Made by a program: the position numbers and the translations under genes. Below, in pieces: positions 32,887-41,361 of a DNA stretch of 64,000 nucleotides (position 1 is its first letter; every line of letters starts with the position of its first letter). Under the pieces are notes generated by a model that did not search any database, was not told the DNA's origin, and saw nothing but the letters and a program-made list of their open reading frames with translations. The DNA lies in the NCBI RefSeq assembly GCF_037940415.1, contig NZ_CP149798.1, positions 2,724,501-2,788,500 of the forward strand, read 5' to 3'. This stretch comes from Streptomyces sp. f51 (lineage in GTDB: Bacteria; Actinomycetota; Actinomycetes; Streptomycetales; Streptomycetaceae).

Positions 32887-35189
32887 GGGGCCGTCACCAC
32901 AGCCGCCTGGGGGCGGATCGGCAGACGGTTGACCGGCCGGCCGGTGGCCGCCCGGACGGCGGACGCGATGGCCGCGGGCGAGGTCACCACCGGCACCGCG
33001 CTGGCCGCCTTGGCACCGAAGGGGGCCACGACGTCACGCTCCTCGACCAGCTTGACGATGTGGATGTCGGGCGCGTCCAGGGCGGTCGGCAGGGCGTAGC
33101 CGGTGAGGTCCGGGTGGCGGACCAGGCCGCGGTTGGTCCGCAGGTTCTCGGTCAGCGCGGCGCCCACCCCCTGGGTGACGCCAGCCTCGATGCGGGCTCT
33201 GAGCTGGGCCGGGTTGAGGATGCGGCCGACGTCCTGGGCGAGCGCCAGCTCGACGACCCGGACCGAGCCCAGCTCGATGTCGACGTCCACCACGGCGCGC
33301 ACGGCGCAGAACGCGAGGCCCACGAAGGCGTCGCCCTGGCCGGCCTCGTCCAGCGGTTCGGTCGGGTGCGGGCGGCACTGCGCGGTCGCCCACAGCTCCT
33401 TGCCGTCCATGGCCTCGGTGACGGTGGTCGACAGCACCCCGTCGTACGAGGTGATCTTGCCGTCGGTGATCTGGAGCAGCTCGGTGGACATGCCGAACTT
33501 GTGCGCCAGGGGCTGGAGCAGCTGCGTACGGACCATCTTGGCCGCGCGCTCCACCGCTCCGCCGGACACCCAGGTGTGCCGGCCGCGGCAGCTCGGGCCG
33601 GCCGGGGGCTGGTCGGTGTCGACGGGGGCCACGTGCACCTCGTCGATGCCGAGGGTCTCCTGGACGATCTGCCGGGCCAGCGTGGTGAAGCCCTGGCCGG
33701 TCTCCACGGCGGCGCAGAGCACGGTGGCGACGCCGTCGTGGACCTTCACGGTGGCCGTCGAGACCTCGTCGGCGCCCTCGGCGCCGAGCATGTGCACCAT
33801 GCCGAGTCCGTAGCCGACGCCGCGTCGCACGGCGCCGGGTTCGCCCGCGCCCTCGGGGCCGCCGGGCAGCAGCCACTCGTCCTCGGGCGTGTCCTTGGGC
33901 AGGGCGGGCAGCGGGTAGTCGCGTACGGCCTGGAGCAGTTCGGCGACGGGCGCGGGGCAGGTGACCGTCTGGCCGGTCGGCAGGACGTCGCCGGTGGCCA
34001 TGACGTTGCGCAGGCGCAGTTCGGCGGGGTCGACGCCGAGCTTCTTCGCGAGCTTGTCCATCTGGGCCTCGTAGGCGGCGCAGACCTGGAGGGCGCCCTC
34101 GCCGCGCACATGGCCCGAGGGCGGGTTGTTGGTGCGCACGGCCCAGCCCTCGATGAAGGCGTTCGGTACGACGTACGGGCCGCAGGCGAAGGAGACCGCG
34201 GCGGCCAGCGACTCGCCCGAGGTGTCGGCGTAGGCGCCCGCGTCGAGCAGGATCTGCGCCTCGACCTTGACGAGGTTGCCCTCGGCGTCGGCGTGGTGGC
34301 GGTAGCGCAGCAGGGTCGGGTGGCGGTGGGCGTGACCGAGGAAGGACTCCTCGCGCGTGGCGGTGAGCTTCACCGGGCAGCCGGTCGCCAGGGCGAGGAG
34401 GCCGAGCGCGAGCTGGAAGCCCTGGTCCTCGCGGTCGCCGGTGGCTCCGGGGACGCCGGTGACGACGACCTTCACGCGCGCGGGTTCGAGGCCGTAGCAG
34501 GCGGCGGCCGCGTCGCGGTCGCTGTGCGGGTCGGTGGAGGCGATGTAGAGCTCGACGCCGCCGTCGGGGCGGGGCACGGCGAGTCCGGCCTCGGCGCCGA
34601 TGGGGGCGGGGTCCTGGCGGCCGATGCGGTACAGGCCCTCGACGACGACCTCGCCGACCGCGTCCGGGTCGCCGTGGCTCAGCGGGATGTGCCGGATCAG
34701 GTTGCCGTCGGGGTGCAGCGCCTCGGCCTCGAAGGCGTGCTCCGGGTCGGTGACCGGTTCGAGGACCTCGTACTCGACGATGACGGCCGCGGCGGCCATC
34801 CGCGCGGTGTCCGGGTGGTCGGCGGCGACGGCCGCGATGGGCTCGCCGTGGTGGCGTACGACGTCGGAGGCGAACACCGGGCGGTCGGCCCTGCCGCGGC
34901 CGTGCAGCGGGGTGCCGGGCACGTCCTCGTGGGTGATGACGGCGCGCACGCCGGGCATCTCACGCGCGTGGCTGGTGTCGATGGACAGGATGCGGGCGTG
35001 CGGGTGGGGCGAGCGCAGGACGGCGGCCCACAGCAGGCCCTCGGCCCACAGGTCGGCGGCGTACGGGAACGTGCCCTCGGTCTTGGCGCGGTCCTCGGCG
35101 GCGGGCAGCGACACGCCGAGCCCGTGCGGCAGGGGCTCGGGGCCGGCCTCGGGCGCCGCCGGTGTCGCCGTCGCGGCTTGGTTGGTCAC
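32883..35189 (-). CDS. Xanthine dehydrogenase-family molybdopterin subunit, atypical active site
   Basis: A 768-residue large subunit (XdhA/CoxL type). The N-terminal domain has AVLRSPHPHARILSIDTS and VRAVITHEDVPG; the molybdopterin-binding domains follow with LDAGAYADTSGESLAAAVSFACGPYVVPN and VETGQGFTTLARQIV. Two canonical signatures are altered: the GGGFGGK-type cofactor loop is replaced by GVPGATGDREDQG, and at the C-terminal site where family members read GAKGVGE this protein reads GAKAASA, so the catalytic Glu position is Ala. The substrate is therefore uncertain and activity may differ from true xanthine dehydrogenases. GTG 35189 overlaps the preceding TGA. Confidence 0.82.
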   Translation of the reverse strand: MTNQAATATPAAPEAGPEPLPHGLGVSLPAAEDRAKTEGTFPYAADLWAEGLLWAAVLRSPHPHARILSIDTSHAREMPGVRAVITHEDVPGTPLHGRGRADRPVFASDVVRHHGEPIAAVAADHPDTARMAAAAVIVEYEVLEPVTDPEHAFEAEALHPDGNLIRHIPLSHGDPDAVGEVVVEGLYRIGRQDPAPIGAEAGLAVPRPDGGVELYIASTDPHSDRDAAAACYGLEPARVKVVVTGVPGATGDREDQGFQLALGLLALATGCPVKLTATREESFLGHAHRHPTLLRYRHHADAEGNLVKVEAQILLDAGAYADTSGESLAAAVSFACGPYVVPNAFIEGWAVRTNNPPSGHVRGEGALQVCAAYEAQMDKLAKKLGVDPAELRLRNVMATGDVLPTGQTVTCPAPVAELLQAVRDYPLPALPKDTPEDEWLLPGGPEGAGEPGAVRRGVGYGLGMVHMLGAEGADEVSTATVKVHDGVATVLCAAVETGQGFTTLARQIVQETLGIDEVHVAPVDTDQPPAGPSCRGRHTWVSGGAVERAAKMVRTQLLQPLAHKFGMSTELLQITDGKITSYDGVLSTTVTEAMDGKELWATAQCRPHPTEPLDEAGQGDAFVGLAFCAVRAVVDVDIELGSVRVVELALAQDVGRILNPAQLRARIEAGVTQGVGAALTENLRTNRGLVRHPDLTGYALPTALDAPDIHIVKLVEERDVVAPFGAKAASAVPVVTSPAAIASAVRAATGRPVNRLPIRPQAAVVTAP

Positions 35190-36631
35190 GCCTGGCCTCC
35201 GTCCTGGCCGTACGGCTGGTCGTGCTGTGCCGGTACACCGTAGGCGGCGCCGTCCTCGTAGGCGGAGGGGTGGACGCCGCCGGCACCGGGGCCGGCCTGG
35301 TGCGGGATGCGGGCCTCGTCCGCCTCGGGGGCGGGCTCGGCCGCGGCGGCGGAGTGCGCCTCGCGTTCGGCGACGACGTCGCGCACGGCGTCCAGGACAC
35401 CGCGGTAGCCCGAGCAGCGGCACAGGTTGCCGCACAGGGCCTGGCGGGTCTCCAGCTCGGTCGGCGCGGGGTTGCCCTCCAGCAGGTCGTGCAGCGTCAT
35501 CGCCATGCCGGGGACGCAGAAACCGCACTGCACGGCACCGCACTTGGCCAGCGCGCGCTGGACGTCGGAGAGCTGTCCGTCGGCGGCCAGGCCCTCGACG
35601 GTCCGTACCTCGCTGCCGGCCGCGGTGACGCCGGGGACCAGGCAGGACGCCACGAGCCTGCCGTCCACCTGGACGTTGCAGGCGCCGCACTCGCCCTGCG
35701 AGCAGCCGTCCTTGGCGCCCGCGAGGCCGAGCCGCTCGCGCAGCACGTAGAGCAGCGACTCGCCGATCCAGGCGTCCGTGACCGGCCGGTCGGCGCCGTT
35801 GACGCGCAGGACGTAGGAGGCGAGGGGGTGGTCGTCGGGTCCGGCCGGGGTCAGGAGGTCCGCGTCGGGGCTCTCCTCGCCCGTCTCGGGGGTCTCGTGC
35901 GCCGGTTCCGGCTCGGAGACCTCGTGCGTCCCCGCCGTCACCGGATCGGGGCCGGCGTCGGACCCGGATGCCTCGGGAGCGGCCTGTACGGGGTACTGGG
36001 CGGCCTGCGCGGCCGTTTCGGCCCCGGGCGGCCCCGCGGATCCCGCGGGAGCCTCAGCGGCCGTTTCGTGGACGTCGGCGGTCCAGGGCTGCCCGATCTC
36101 GCCGGCCCAGGGCGCGGCCGCGCCGCCGGGGAGCGTGGCGGGCGGCGTGCCGCCCCACTGCTCGACCAGCGCGGAGGTGGTGAACTCGCCCGATTCGTCC
36201 GGGAGATCGCCTCCGGCGACCGGGATCGACCACTGCCCGGTCACGTCGTGCCCGGGGCCCTGCCCCGCGCCGTCGTCGAAGTGCCACTGTCCGGTGGATC
36301 CGGGCTGGTAGGTGAACCGGTCGTCGTGGGCGCCCGTCCCCTGACGGCCGTGGTCGTCCTCCGGCCAGCGGCCGGTGCCGCCCTGGCCGGCCCAGGTGCC
36401 GCCCTGGGCCGGTTCGGCCGACTCGGGCGGGGCGGGGGTCACGGTGATCTGCGGGGGCACGTAGCCGTGTCCGGGGGCGGCCAGGGGCTCCCGGGCGGCG
36501 AGGAGGGCCTCGATGCCTCCCTCGGGCAGCTTGACGAAGGCGGTGGCCCCGTCGTCGTAGTCGCCCTGGGGCAGCGGGTCCCAGCGGCCGCCGCTGCGCG
36601 CGGCGCCCTCTTCGTGCTGGTCGTCGGTCAC
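35186..36631 (-). CDS. 2Fe-2S subunit of the molybdenum hydroxylase with long disordered lead
   Basis: A 481-residue protein. Residues about 300-450 are the usual small iron-sulfur subunit: plant-type ferredoxin cluster CSQGECGACN ... C (C-x4-C-x2-C) and the second 2Fe-2S fold with QCGFC and LCGNLCRCSGYRG. In front lies an unusual extension of about 290 residues rich in Pro, Gly, Ala, Gln and acidic residues, absent from ordinary 160-residue subunits; a short tail also follows. GTG 36631 is used because GGAAGGGC lies about 8 nt upstream and it overlaps the preceding stop. Electrons pass through it from the Mo centre to the FAD subunit. Confidence 0.85.
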   Translation of the reverse strand: MTDDQHEEGAARSGGRWDPLPQGDYDDGATAFVKLPEGGIEALLAAREPLAAPGHGYVPPQITVTPAPPESAEPAQGGTWAGQGGTGRWPEDDHGRQGTGAHDDRFTYQPGSTGQWHFDDGAGQGPGHDVTGQWSIPVAGGDLPDESGEFTTSALVEQWGGTPPATLPGGAAAPWAGEIGQPWTADVHETAAEAPAGSAGPPGAETAAQAAQYPVQAAPEASGSDAGPDPVTAGTHEVSEPEPAHETPETGEESPDADLLTPAGPDDHPLASYVLRVNGADRPVTDAWIGESLLYVLRERLGLAGAKDGCSQGECGACNVQVDGRLVASCLVPGVTAAGSEVRTVEGLAADGQLSDVQRALAKCGAVQCGFCVPGMAMTLHDLLEGNPAPTELETRQALCGNLCRCSGYRGVLDAVRDVVAEREAHSAAAAEPAPEADEARIPHQAGPGAGGVHPSAYEDGAAYGVPAQHDQPYGQDGGQA

Positions 36632-37521
36632 GACAGTGCCCTTCCAAGTGCTCGTCGGGCCAGCGCGGCGACGGTGCGCCGCAAATGCAGTACGGCGGGC
36701 GGAAGCGGTGTCAGGGTTCCGTCCTCGGCGGGGACGGGGTCCGGGATGCAGGCCGCGGCCACGTACTCGCCGAAGGCGGCCAGCGCCTCCGGGACGATGG
36801 CGCGGTTGTTGTCCCAGTCGATCAGCTGGGCCACCCACGCCTCGGCGTCCAGGGGGCGCAGCGGCATCGGCGCTATGGCGCCCACGGCGCAGCGCACACC
36901 GCGCCTGGCCGGGTCGAGGACGACCGCGACGGAGGCGATGGCGCGTCCGGGTCCGGTGCGGCCGGTGGCCTTCAGGAAGACCTGCGGGGCGTGCAGCAGC
37001 GGGACGCGCACGTAGCCGATGAGCTCGCCGCCGCGGAGCATGTCCACACCGGCGAGCAGGTGCGACACGGGGATCTCGCGGCGGGCTCCGTCGGGCCCCG
37101 CGATGATCAGCGTGGCTTCCAGGGCGGCCAGTACGGGCAGCGCGTCCCCCGTGGGGGCGGCCGAGGCGATGTTGCCGCCGAGGGTGCCGGCGTTGCGGAT
37201 CTGCGGCGGTCCCGCCGCCCGGGCGGCGGCCGCGAGCGCCGGGATGAGCGCGGCGAAGTCGGGGCGGCCCATGCGGGCGTGCGTGAGGCCGGCGCCGAGC
37301 AGGGCGTGGCCGTCCTGGTACTGCCAGCCCCGGATCTCGGTGATCCGGCCGAGGCCGACGAGCGCGGCCGGCCTGAGCTGTCCGGCGTTCACCGCGGCCA
37401 TCAGATCCGTGCCGCCCGCGACCGGAACGGCCGTGGGCATGGCGGACAGCGCCGCCACCGCCTCGTCGAGCGAGACGGGCAGCGTCACGGCCTGCGCCGT
37501 CTGCGGTGCGTGCGTGGTCAA
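36628..37521 (-). CDS. FAD subunit of the molybdenum hydroxylase
   Basis: A 297-residue CoxM/XdhB-type flavoprotein. The FAD-binding motifs are VPVAGGTDLMAAVNAG near residue 35 and NAGTLGGNIASAAPTGDALP near residue 110; the C-terminal CO dehydrogenase flavoprotein domain contains GRTGPGRAIASVAVVLD. It begins at TTG 37519-37521 behind GAAGGGG; no better start exists in frame. First gene of a four-gene operon (FAD, 2Fe-2S, Mo subunits, small membrane protein), all joined by 4-bp overlaps. The 280-bp spacer upstream holds TTGCCA and TACCGT about 19 bp apart as possible promoter boxes. Confidence 0.88.
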   Translation of the reverse strand: MTTHAPQTAQAVTLPVSLDEAVAALSAMPTAVPVAGGTDLMAAVNAGQLRPAALVGLGRITEIRGWQYQDGHALLGAGLTHARMGRPDFAALIPALAAAARAAGPPQIRNAGTLGGNIASAAPTGDALPVLAALEATLIIAGPDGARREIPVSHLLAGVDMLRGGELIGYVRVPLLHAPQVFLKATGRTGPGRAIASVAVVLDPARRGVRCAVGAIAPMPLRPLDAEAWVAQLIDWDNNRAIVPEALAAFGEYVAAACIPDPVPAEDGTLTPLPPAVLHLRRTVAALARRALGRALS

Positions 37522-37801
37522 ACCGGTTGCCCCTTCCCGCTGCCCCACCTGGTCCCACCTGTGCTGCCGTACGGTACGTGCTGACAGGGCGGACGTGGCA
37601 ACTCTGGCACATCTTCCCGGCCCCTCGACGCGGGGGTCCGCTAGGAGGCATTCGCCCGTCTCACCAGGGATGTGGGCGGTTTTCGCACGGCATCGCCGAC
37701 GGAAGCCCATTGTCACTCTTCGGTGACCCTTGGGGGCCTTTTTCCTTGTGGTGCAACGACTCCGGGGCGCCCGCACCGGGGCCGGGGGACCGTGAGCGGT
37801 C

Positions 37802-39460
37802 TCACACGTTCGGGGGCGCCCCCTCGATCGGGCGTCCGAGCACGCCGGGCCGCCGCTGCCAGGGCCTGGGACCCGAGGGCGCCCGGTAGGCCACACCGAG
37901 GGCGTCGAGCCGCCCGTAGTGGGCGTCCATCCGCCGCTCGAAGCCGGCGAAGTCCCGGTCCGCGGGGGCGGGCAGACGGCTCCAGGCGACCTCGGCGAAG
38001 GCGGCGAGCCTCGGGAACGCCTGGTAGTCCACGCGCGCGTGGTCCTCCATCACCTCGGTCCACACGTTGGCCTGCGTGCCCAGCACGTGCCGTGCCTCGG
38101 CCTCGGTGAGCTGCGGCGGAACCGGCTCGAAGCGGTAGACGTCCTCAAGGGTGCGCACGTACGCGATCGGCACCGGTTCGTCCTCGCCCGCGGCCTGACG
38201 GTAGTCCAGGTACACATGCTGCTCGGGGCACATGACGACGTCGTGGCCCGCGCGCGCGGCCGTGACACCGCCCTGGTAGCCGCGCCACGACGACACCGCG
38301 GCGCCCGGCGCGAGCCCGCCCTCCAGGATCTCGTCCCAGCCGATCAGCCGACGTCCGCGCGCGGACAGCCAGTTGTCGAAGTGCCGGATGAACCAGGCCT
38401 GGAGTCCGTCCTCGTCGGCGAGCCCGAGTTCCCTGATGCGCGCCTGGGCCGTGGCCGACTCCCTCCACTGGTCCTTGGCGCACTCGTCGCCGCCGATGTG
38501 GAAGAAGCCGGAGAACTCCGGGAAACGGTCGGGATCCGCCGGGAACAGGTCGAGGAGTTCCTCGAAGACCCCCTCGTAGAAGCGCAGGGTGTTGTCGGTG
38601 GGGGCGAGTACGTTCTTGGAGACGCCCCAGTTGTCCCAGACGGTCAGGGAGGTCGTGTCGATGACGTCGGTGTTGCCCAGTTCCGGATACGCCGCGATGG
38701 CGGCCTGCGAGTGCCCGGGGATGTCGATTTCGGGGACGACGGCGATATGCCGTTCGGCCGCGTAGGCGACGATCTCCCGGATGTCGTCCTGGGTGTAGAA
38801 GCCGCCGTGCGGCTTCTCGTCCCACAGCGGCGAGGCCCGGTGACCGAATTTGGTGCGCGCCCGCCAGGACCCGATCTCCGTCAGCTTCGGGTAGCGATTG
38901 ATCTGGACACGCCATCCCTGATCGTCGGTGAGATGGAAGTGGAAGACGTTGAGTTTGTGCGCGGCGAGCAGATCGAGGTAGCGCAGGACGCCTTCCTTGG
39001 GCATGAAGTGCCGGGAGACATCGAGCATGAGGCCGCGCCAGCGGAATCGGGGCGCGTCCTCGATGGTGCCGTACTCGATTTCGTGCCCCGCCCCCGGACG
39101 GACCGGGGCGCGGCGGAATGCGTCGGGGCCGAGCAGTTGACGCAGTGTCTGGGCGCCCCAGAAGACCCCGGCCGCGTCGCCGCCGCGGATCTCGACGCCG
39201 TGGTCGCCGACTTCGAGCCGGTAGCCCTCAGGACCCCGGGTGTCGTCGAGGAGCAGGCGTACGGCACGCGGGGCGTCCTGCGGCCCAGGTCGCAGCGGTA
39301 GTCCGAGCGCGGCGCCGAGCGTCGCGCCGAGCCAGCGGGCGGTGCCGTCCGTGCCGGGCGCGGCCCACAGGACGGTGTCCGCGTCCAGCGTGAACCGCCC
39401 CCGCGCGGTGCCTTCGACGGCGAGGGGGGCGGGAATCAGGCCCGTGTCCATCATGTCCAT
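37802..39460 (-). CDS. GH20 beta-N-acetylhexosaminidase
   Basis: A 552-residue glycoside hydrolase of family 20 that removes terminal beta-linked GlcNAc from chitobiose and related oligomers by substrate-assisted catalysis. The catalytic Asp-Glu pair lies in FFHIGGDECAKDQW; also conserved are MLDVSRHFMPKEGVLRYLD, VFHFHLTDDQGWR and VVPEIDIPGHSQAA. The N-terminal 120 residues are the GH20b non-catalytic domain. No signal peptide, so it is likely cytoplasmic. In S. coelicolor its counterpart follows a sugar ABC transporter; here only a 945-bp non-genic region with a dre-like site lies upstream. Confidence 0.9.
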   Translation of the reverse strand: MDMMDTGLIPAPLAVEGTARGRFTLDADTVLWAAPGTDGTARWLGATLGAALGLPLRPGPQDAPRAVRLLLDDTRGPEGYRLEVGDHGVEIRGGDAAGVFWGAQTLRQLLGPDAFRRAPVRPGAGHEIEYGTIEDAPRFRWRGLMLDVSRHFMPKEGVLRYLDLLAAHKLNVFHFHLTDDQGWRVQINRYPKLTEIGSWRARTKFGHRASPLWDEKPHGGFYTQDDIREIVAYAAERHIAVVPEIDIPGHSQAAIAAYPELGNTDVIDTTSLTVWDNWGVSKNVLAPTDNTLRFYEGVFEELLDLFPADPDRFPEFSGFFHIGGDECAKDQWRESATAQARIRELGLADEDGLQAWFIRHFDNWLSARGRRLIGWDEILEGGLAPGAAVSSWRGYQGGVTAARAGHDVVMCPEQHVYLDYRQAAGEDEPVPIAYVRTLEDVYRFEPVPPQLTEAEARHVLGTQANVWTEVMEDHARVDYQAFPRLAAFAEVAWSRLPAPADRDFAGFERRMDAHYGRLDALGVAYRAPSGPRPWQRRPGVLGRPIEGAPPNV

Positions 39461-39556
39461 CCGTCCTTCAGTCCTTTACCGCCGCCGGGTCCGGAGACGA
39501 GTCGCTGGGGTTCGCGTACGGGGAGGACCGGCATGTGAATCGCCGTCACCCGGGAG

Positions 39557-39632
39557 CCGGCCGGTCCCTTTCCTCTCGGTGTTCCCCGGCGTGGCGGCTC
39601 CGGGGAACACCGAGAGGAAAGGGACCGGCCGG
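39557..39632. repeat. Perfect 33-bp inverted repeat, 10-nt loop
   Basis: The arm at 39557-39589 (beginning CCGGCCGGTCCC) is the exact reverse complement of 39600-39632; the loop is CGTGGCGGCT. It lies 97 bp upstream of the hexosaminidase start. In RNA it would form an uninterrupted 33-bp duplex, far longer than a terminator stem, so it could be an RNase III target or a mobile-repeat remnant. There is no T-run on either side and no similar copy elsewhere in the window. Confidence 0.9.
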
Positions 39633-39662
39633 GGATATCGCGCGCCGCCCGCTCCGCCGGGT

Positions 39663-39998
39663 TCACGGACGCCTTCCGCGCGCCCGCGACGGCCTCGGCC
39701 GGACGGCCGGGAACGTGATCGGTGAGGCCGCCCGGAATCGGGACCGGAATCGCCGGCGTGCCCTCGCCCGGAGATATCCGGTGAGTGCGACGAGGACCAC
39801 GGCGGGGCCCACCCCGAGAAGGTGTCCGAAGAACTGGCGGACGAATTCCCGCCGCCGCGGGAGGCCCGGGAATGCCCCGCGGACGGGCCACCGCCTCCGC
39901 CCACATCCGGGGCGCGGCGGCCCGAACGGGCGCGGCTTCGCACAGCCTGGGGGACGTCACCGTTCGGGGCGCGGCGGTTCGGGGGCGCTGGGATGCAT
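39663..39998 (-). pseudogene. Small ORF broken by an in-frame TGA at codon 14
   Basis: From ATG 39996-39998, with GGAGGACACCG just upstream, the frame reads MHPSAPEPPRPER, then TGA (39957-39959), then stays open for 97 more codons to TGA 39663-39665. The second part includes FVRQFFGHLLGVGPAVVLVA, a plausible membrane segment. The good ribosome site and upstream promoter/dre site suggest a once-functional gene in the dre-controlled unit; the membrane segment could be a decayed permease N-terminus, which is speculation. An alternative is that only the 13-codon peptide is made, as a leader. Confidence 0.35.
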
Positions 39999-40021
39999 CG
40001 GTGTCCTCCAGGCAGGGCGCG

Positions 40022-40110
40022 TTGCGGAGTGCGCAATGGCGGTTTCGCATCGCACAACACCCTGGAGGCTAAGGACTGCGCGAGCCCGCCCACAAGAGGT
40101 CTACACCAGT
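40022..40110 (-). promoter_or_regulatory. DasR (dre)-like operator with promoter and second palindrome
   Basis: Read on the minus strand, ACTGGTGTAGACCTCT at 40095-40110 matches the DasR consensus ACTGGTCTAGACCAGT at 13 of 16 positions. It is followed by TTGTGG, an 18-bp spacer and TAGCCT, a plausible promoter pointing at the hexosaminidase side. Downstream at 40022-40036 lies the perfect palindrome TTGCG-N5-CGCAA. DasR controls GlcNAc and chitin use, so the site fits the GH20 gene 560 bp downstream. Confidence 0.6.
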
Positions 40111-40188
40111 CTGTGATCACGGAACGCCGCGAGGAACGGCCCCGCGCCCGCAGCCACCCGCACACGGACGCGGACCCCAACCCGGACC

Positions 40189-40330
40189 GGACCCACACGC
40201 CGACCCGGACCCCTACCCAGACCGGGACCCACACGCCGACCTCGACCCCGACCCGGTCCCGGACCCACACGCCGACCCCGACCCCGACCCGGTCCCGGAC
40301 CCACACGCCGGCCCGCACCCGCACGCGACG
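40189..40330. repeat. 36-bp tandem repeat, nearly four copies
   Basis: Units at 40189-40224, 40225-40260, 40261-40296 and a partial at 40297-40330 each begin GGACCCACACGCCG and continue with GACCCC-like hexamers. The period is a multiple of three and the minus strand is open, giving a Val/Gly/Arg repeat, but there is no start or family likeness, so coding is unlikely. Together with the dre region, the broken ORF and the 33-bp hairpin it fills 39461-40405, where no intact gene was found. Confidence 0.75.
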
Positions 40331-40405
40331 AAGCCGCGGCGCCCCCCGTCGGGGGTGTCGCGGCCGTGGTCGGTCGAAGCGGGGTTCAGCGCCCGGAAGC
40401 CGGCG

Positions 40406-40702
40406 TCACTTCTTGTCGCCGCCCTTGCCCTGGTCGCCACCGGCGCCCATGGACTCGAAGATCTCCTTGCACATGGGACACACCGGATACTTCTTCGGGT
40501 CACGGCCCGGCACCCACACCTTGCCGCACAGCGCCACCACGGGCGTGCCGTCCAGCGCGCTCGCCATGATCTTGTCCTTCTGGACGTAATGGGCGAAGCG
40601 CTCGTGGTCCCCGTCGCCGTGCGACACCTGCGGCGTCGGCTCTACGAGGGTCCCCGTCCCCGTGCCTCGCTGGGGCTGGGTCTCAGGCTCAAGAGTGCTC
40701 AT
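40406..40702 (-). CDS. DUF3039 family protein
   Basis: A 98-residue actinobacterial protein of the DUF3039 family: DHERFAHYVQKDKIMASALDG, then a single ALCGKVWVP and CPMC cluster (Cys at about 60, 76 and 79) that may bind zinc, and a Gly/Lys-rich tail. Function unknown. ATG 40700-40702 is used; no Shine-Dalgarno is present, but TACCCT lies 8 nt upstream, so a leaderless transcript is likely. It is convergent with nothing and follows yqgE on the same strand by 86 bp. Confidence 0.8.
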   Translation of the reverse strand: MSTLEPETQPQRGTGTGTLVEPTPQVSHGDGDHERFAHYVQKDKIMASALDGTPVVALCGKVWVPGRDPKKYPVCPMCKEIFESMGAGGDQGKGGDKK

Positions 40703-40788
40703 GAACCCAAGGGTACTGGGGCTCGGACGCATCAGTTGAGGGAAGGGTCGCGCGCTTCGGGCGGAGGGCGCGGGCGCCGGTGCGGCGG

Positions 40789-41361
40789 TCAGTTGAGGGA
40801 GGGGTCGTCCGGGTACGTCGCCACCATCGCCAGCTCGCTGCGCTGGCGGCGCAGGACCTCGCGCCACAGGCGTTCCGGCGCCGGGGAGGAGACGTCACCC
40901 GGTTCGGACTCGACGACGTACCAGGCGCCGTCGACCAGTTCGTTCTCCAGCTGGCCGGGTCCCCAGCCCGCGTACCCGGCGAAGATGCGCAGGGAGCCGA
41001 GGGCGGAGGCGAGGAGCTCGGGCGGCGCCTCCAGGTCCACCAGACCGATCGCGCCGTGCACCCGCCGCCAGCCGAGCGGCGCGCGCTCCCCCGCCATGCC
41101 GCCCGGGATGACCGCCACCCCCAGCGCGGAGTCCAGCGACACGGGACCGCCCTGGAAGACGACGCCCGGCTCGCCGGCCAGACCGGCCCAGTTCTCCAGG
41201 ATGTCGCCGACGCCGACCGGGGTCGGGCGATTGAGGACGACACCGAGGGAGCCCTCCTCGTCGTGGTCGAGGAGCAGCACCACCGCACGGTCGAAGTTCG
41301 GGTCCGCCAGGGCGGGCGTGGCCACGAGCAGCCGCCCTGTGAGCGAGGACACCTCGGTCAT
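40789..41361 (-). CDS. YqgE/AlgH family protein
   Basis: A 190-residue member of the YqgE/AlgH family: LTGRLLVATPALADPNFDRAVVLLLDHDEEGSLGVVLNRPT at the N-terminus, then VFQGGPVSLD, RIFAGYAGWGPGQLENELVDGAWY near the middle. AlgH affects alginate regulation in Pseudomonas; the biochemical role is unknown. Starts are possible at ATG 41359-41361 or three codons earlier at 41368-41370; the former begins the conserved part. Divergent from murA across a 280-bp spacer. Confidence 0.88.
   Translation of the reverse strand: MTEVSSLTGRLLVATPALADPNFDRAVVLLLDHDEEGSLGVVLNRPTPVGVGDILENWAGLAGEPGVVFQGGPVSLDSALGVAVIPGGMAGERAPLGWRRVHGAIGLVDLEAPPELLASALGSLRIFAGYAGWGPGQLENELVDGAWYVVESEPGDVSSPAPERLWREVLRRQRSELAMVATYPDDPSLN

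Noticed and set aside
39476..40324. Minus-strand frame of 282 codons through the repeat array and hairpin
   Set aside because: Starts inside the 36-bp repeats, has no ribosome site, and its product is low-complexity Val/Arg/Gly; the frame is open only because of base composition.
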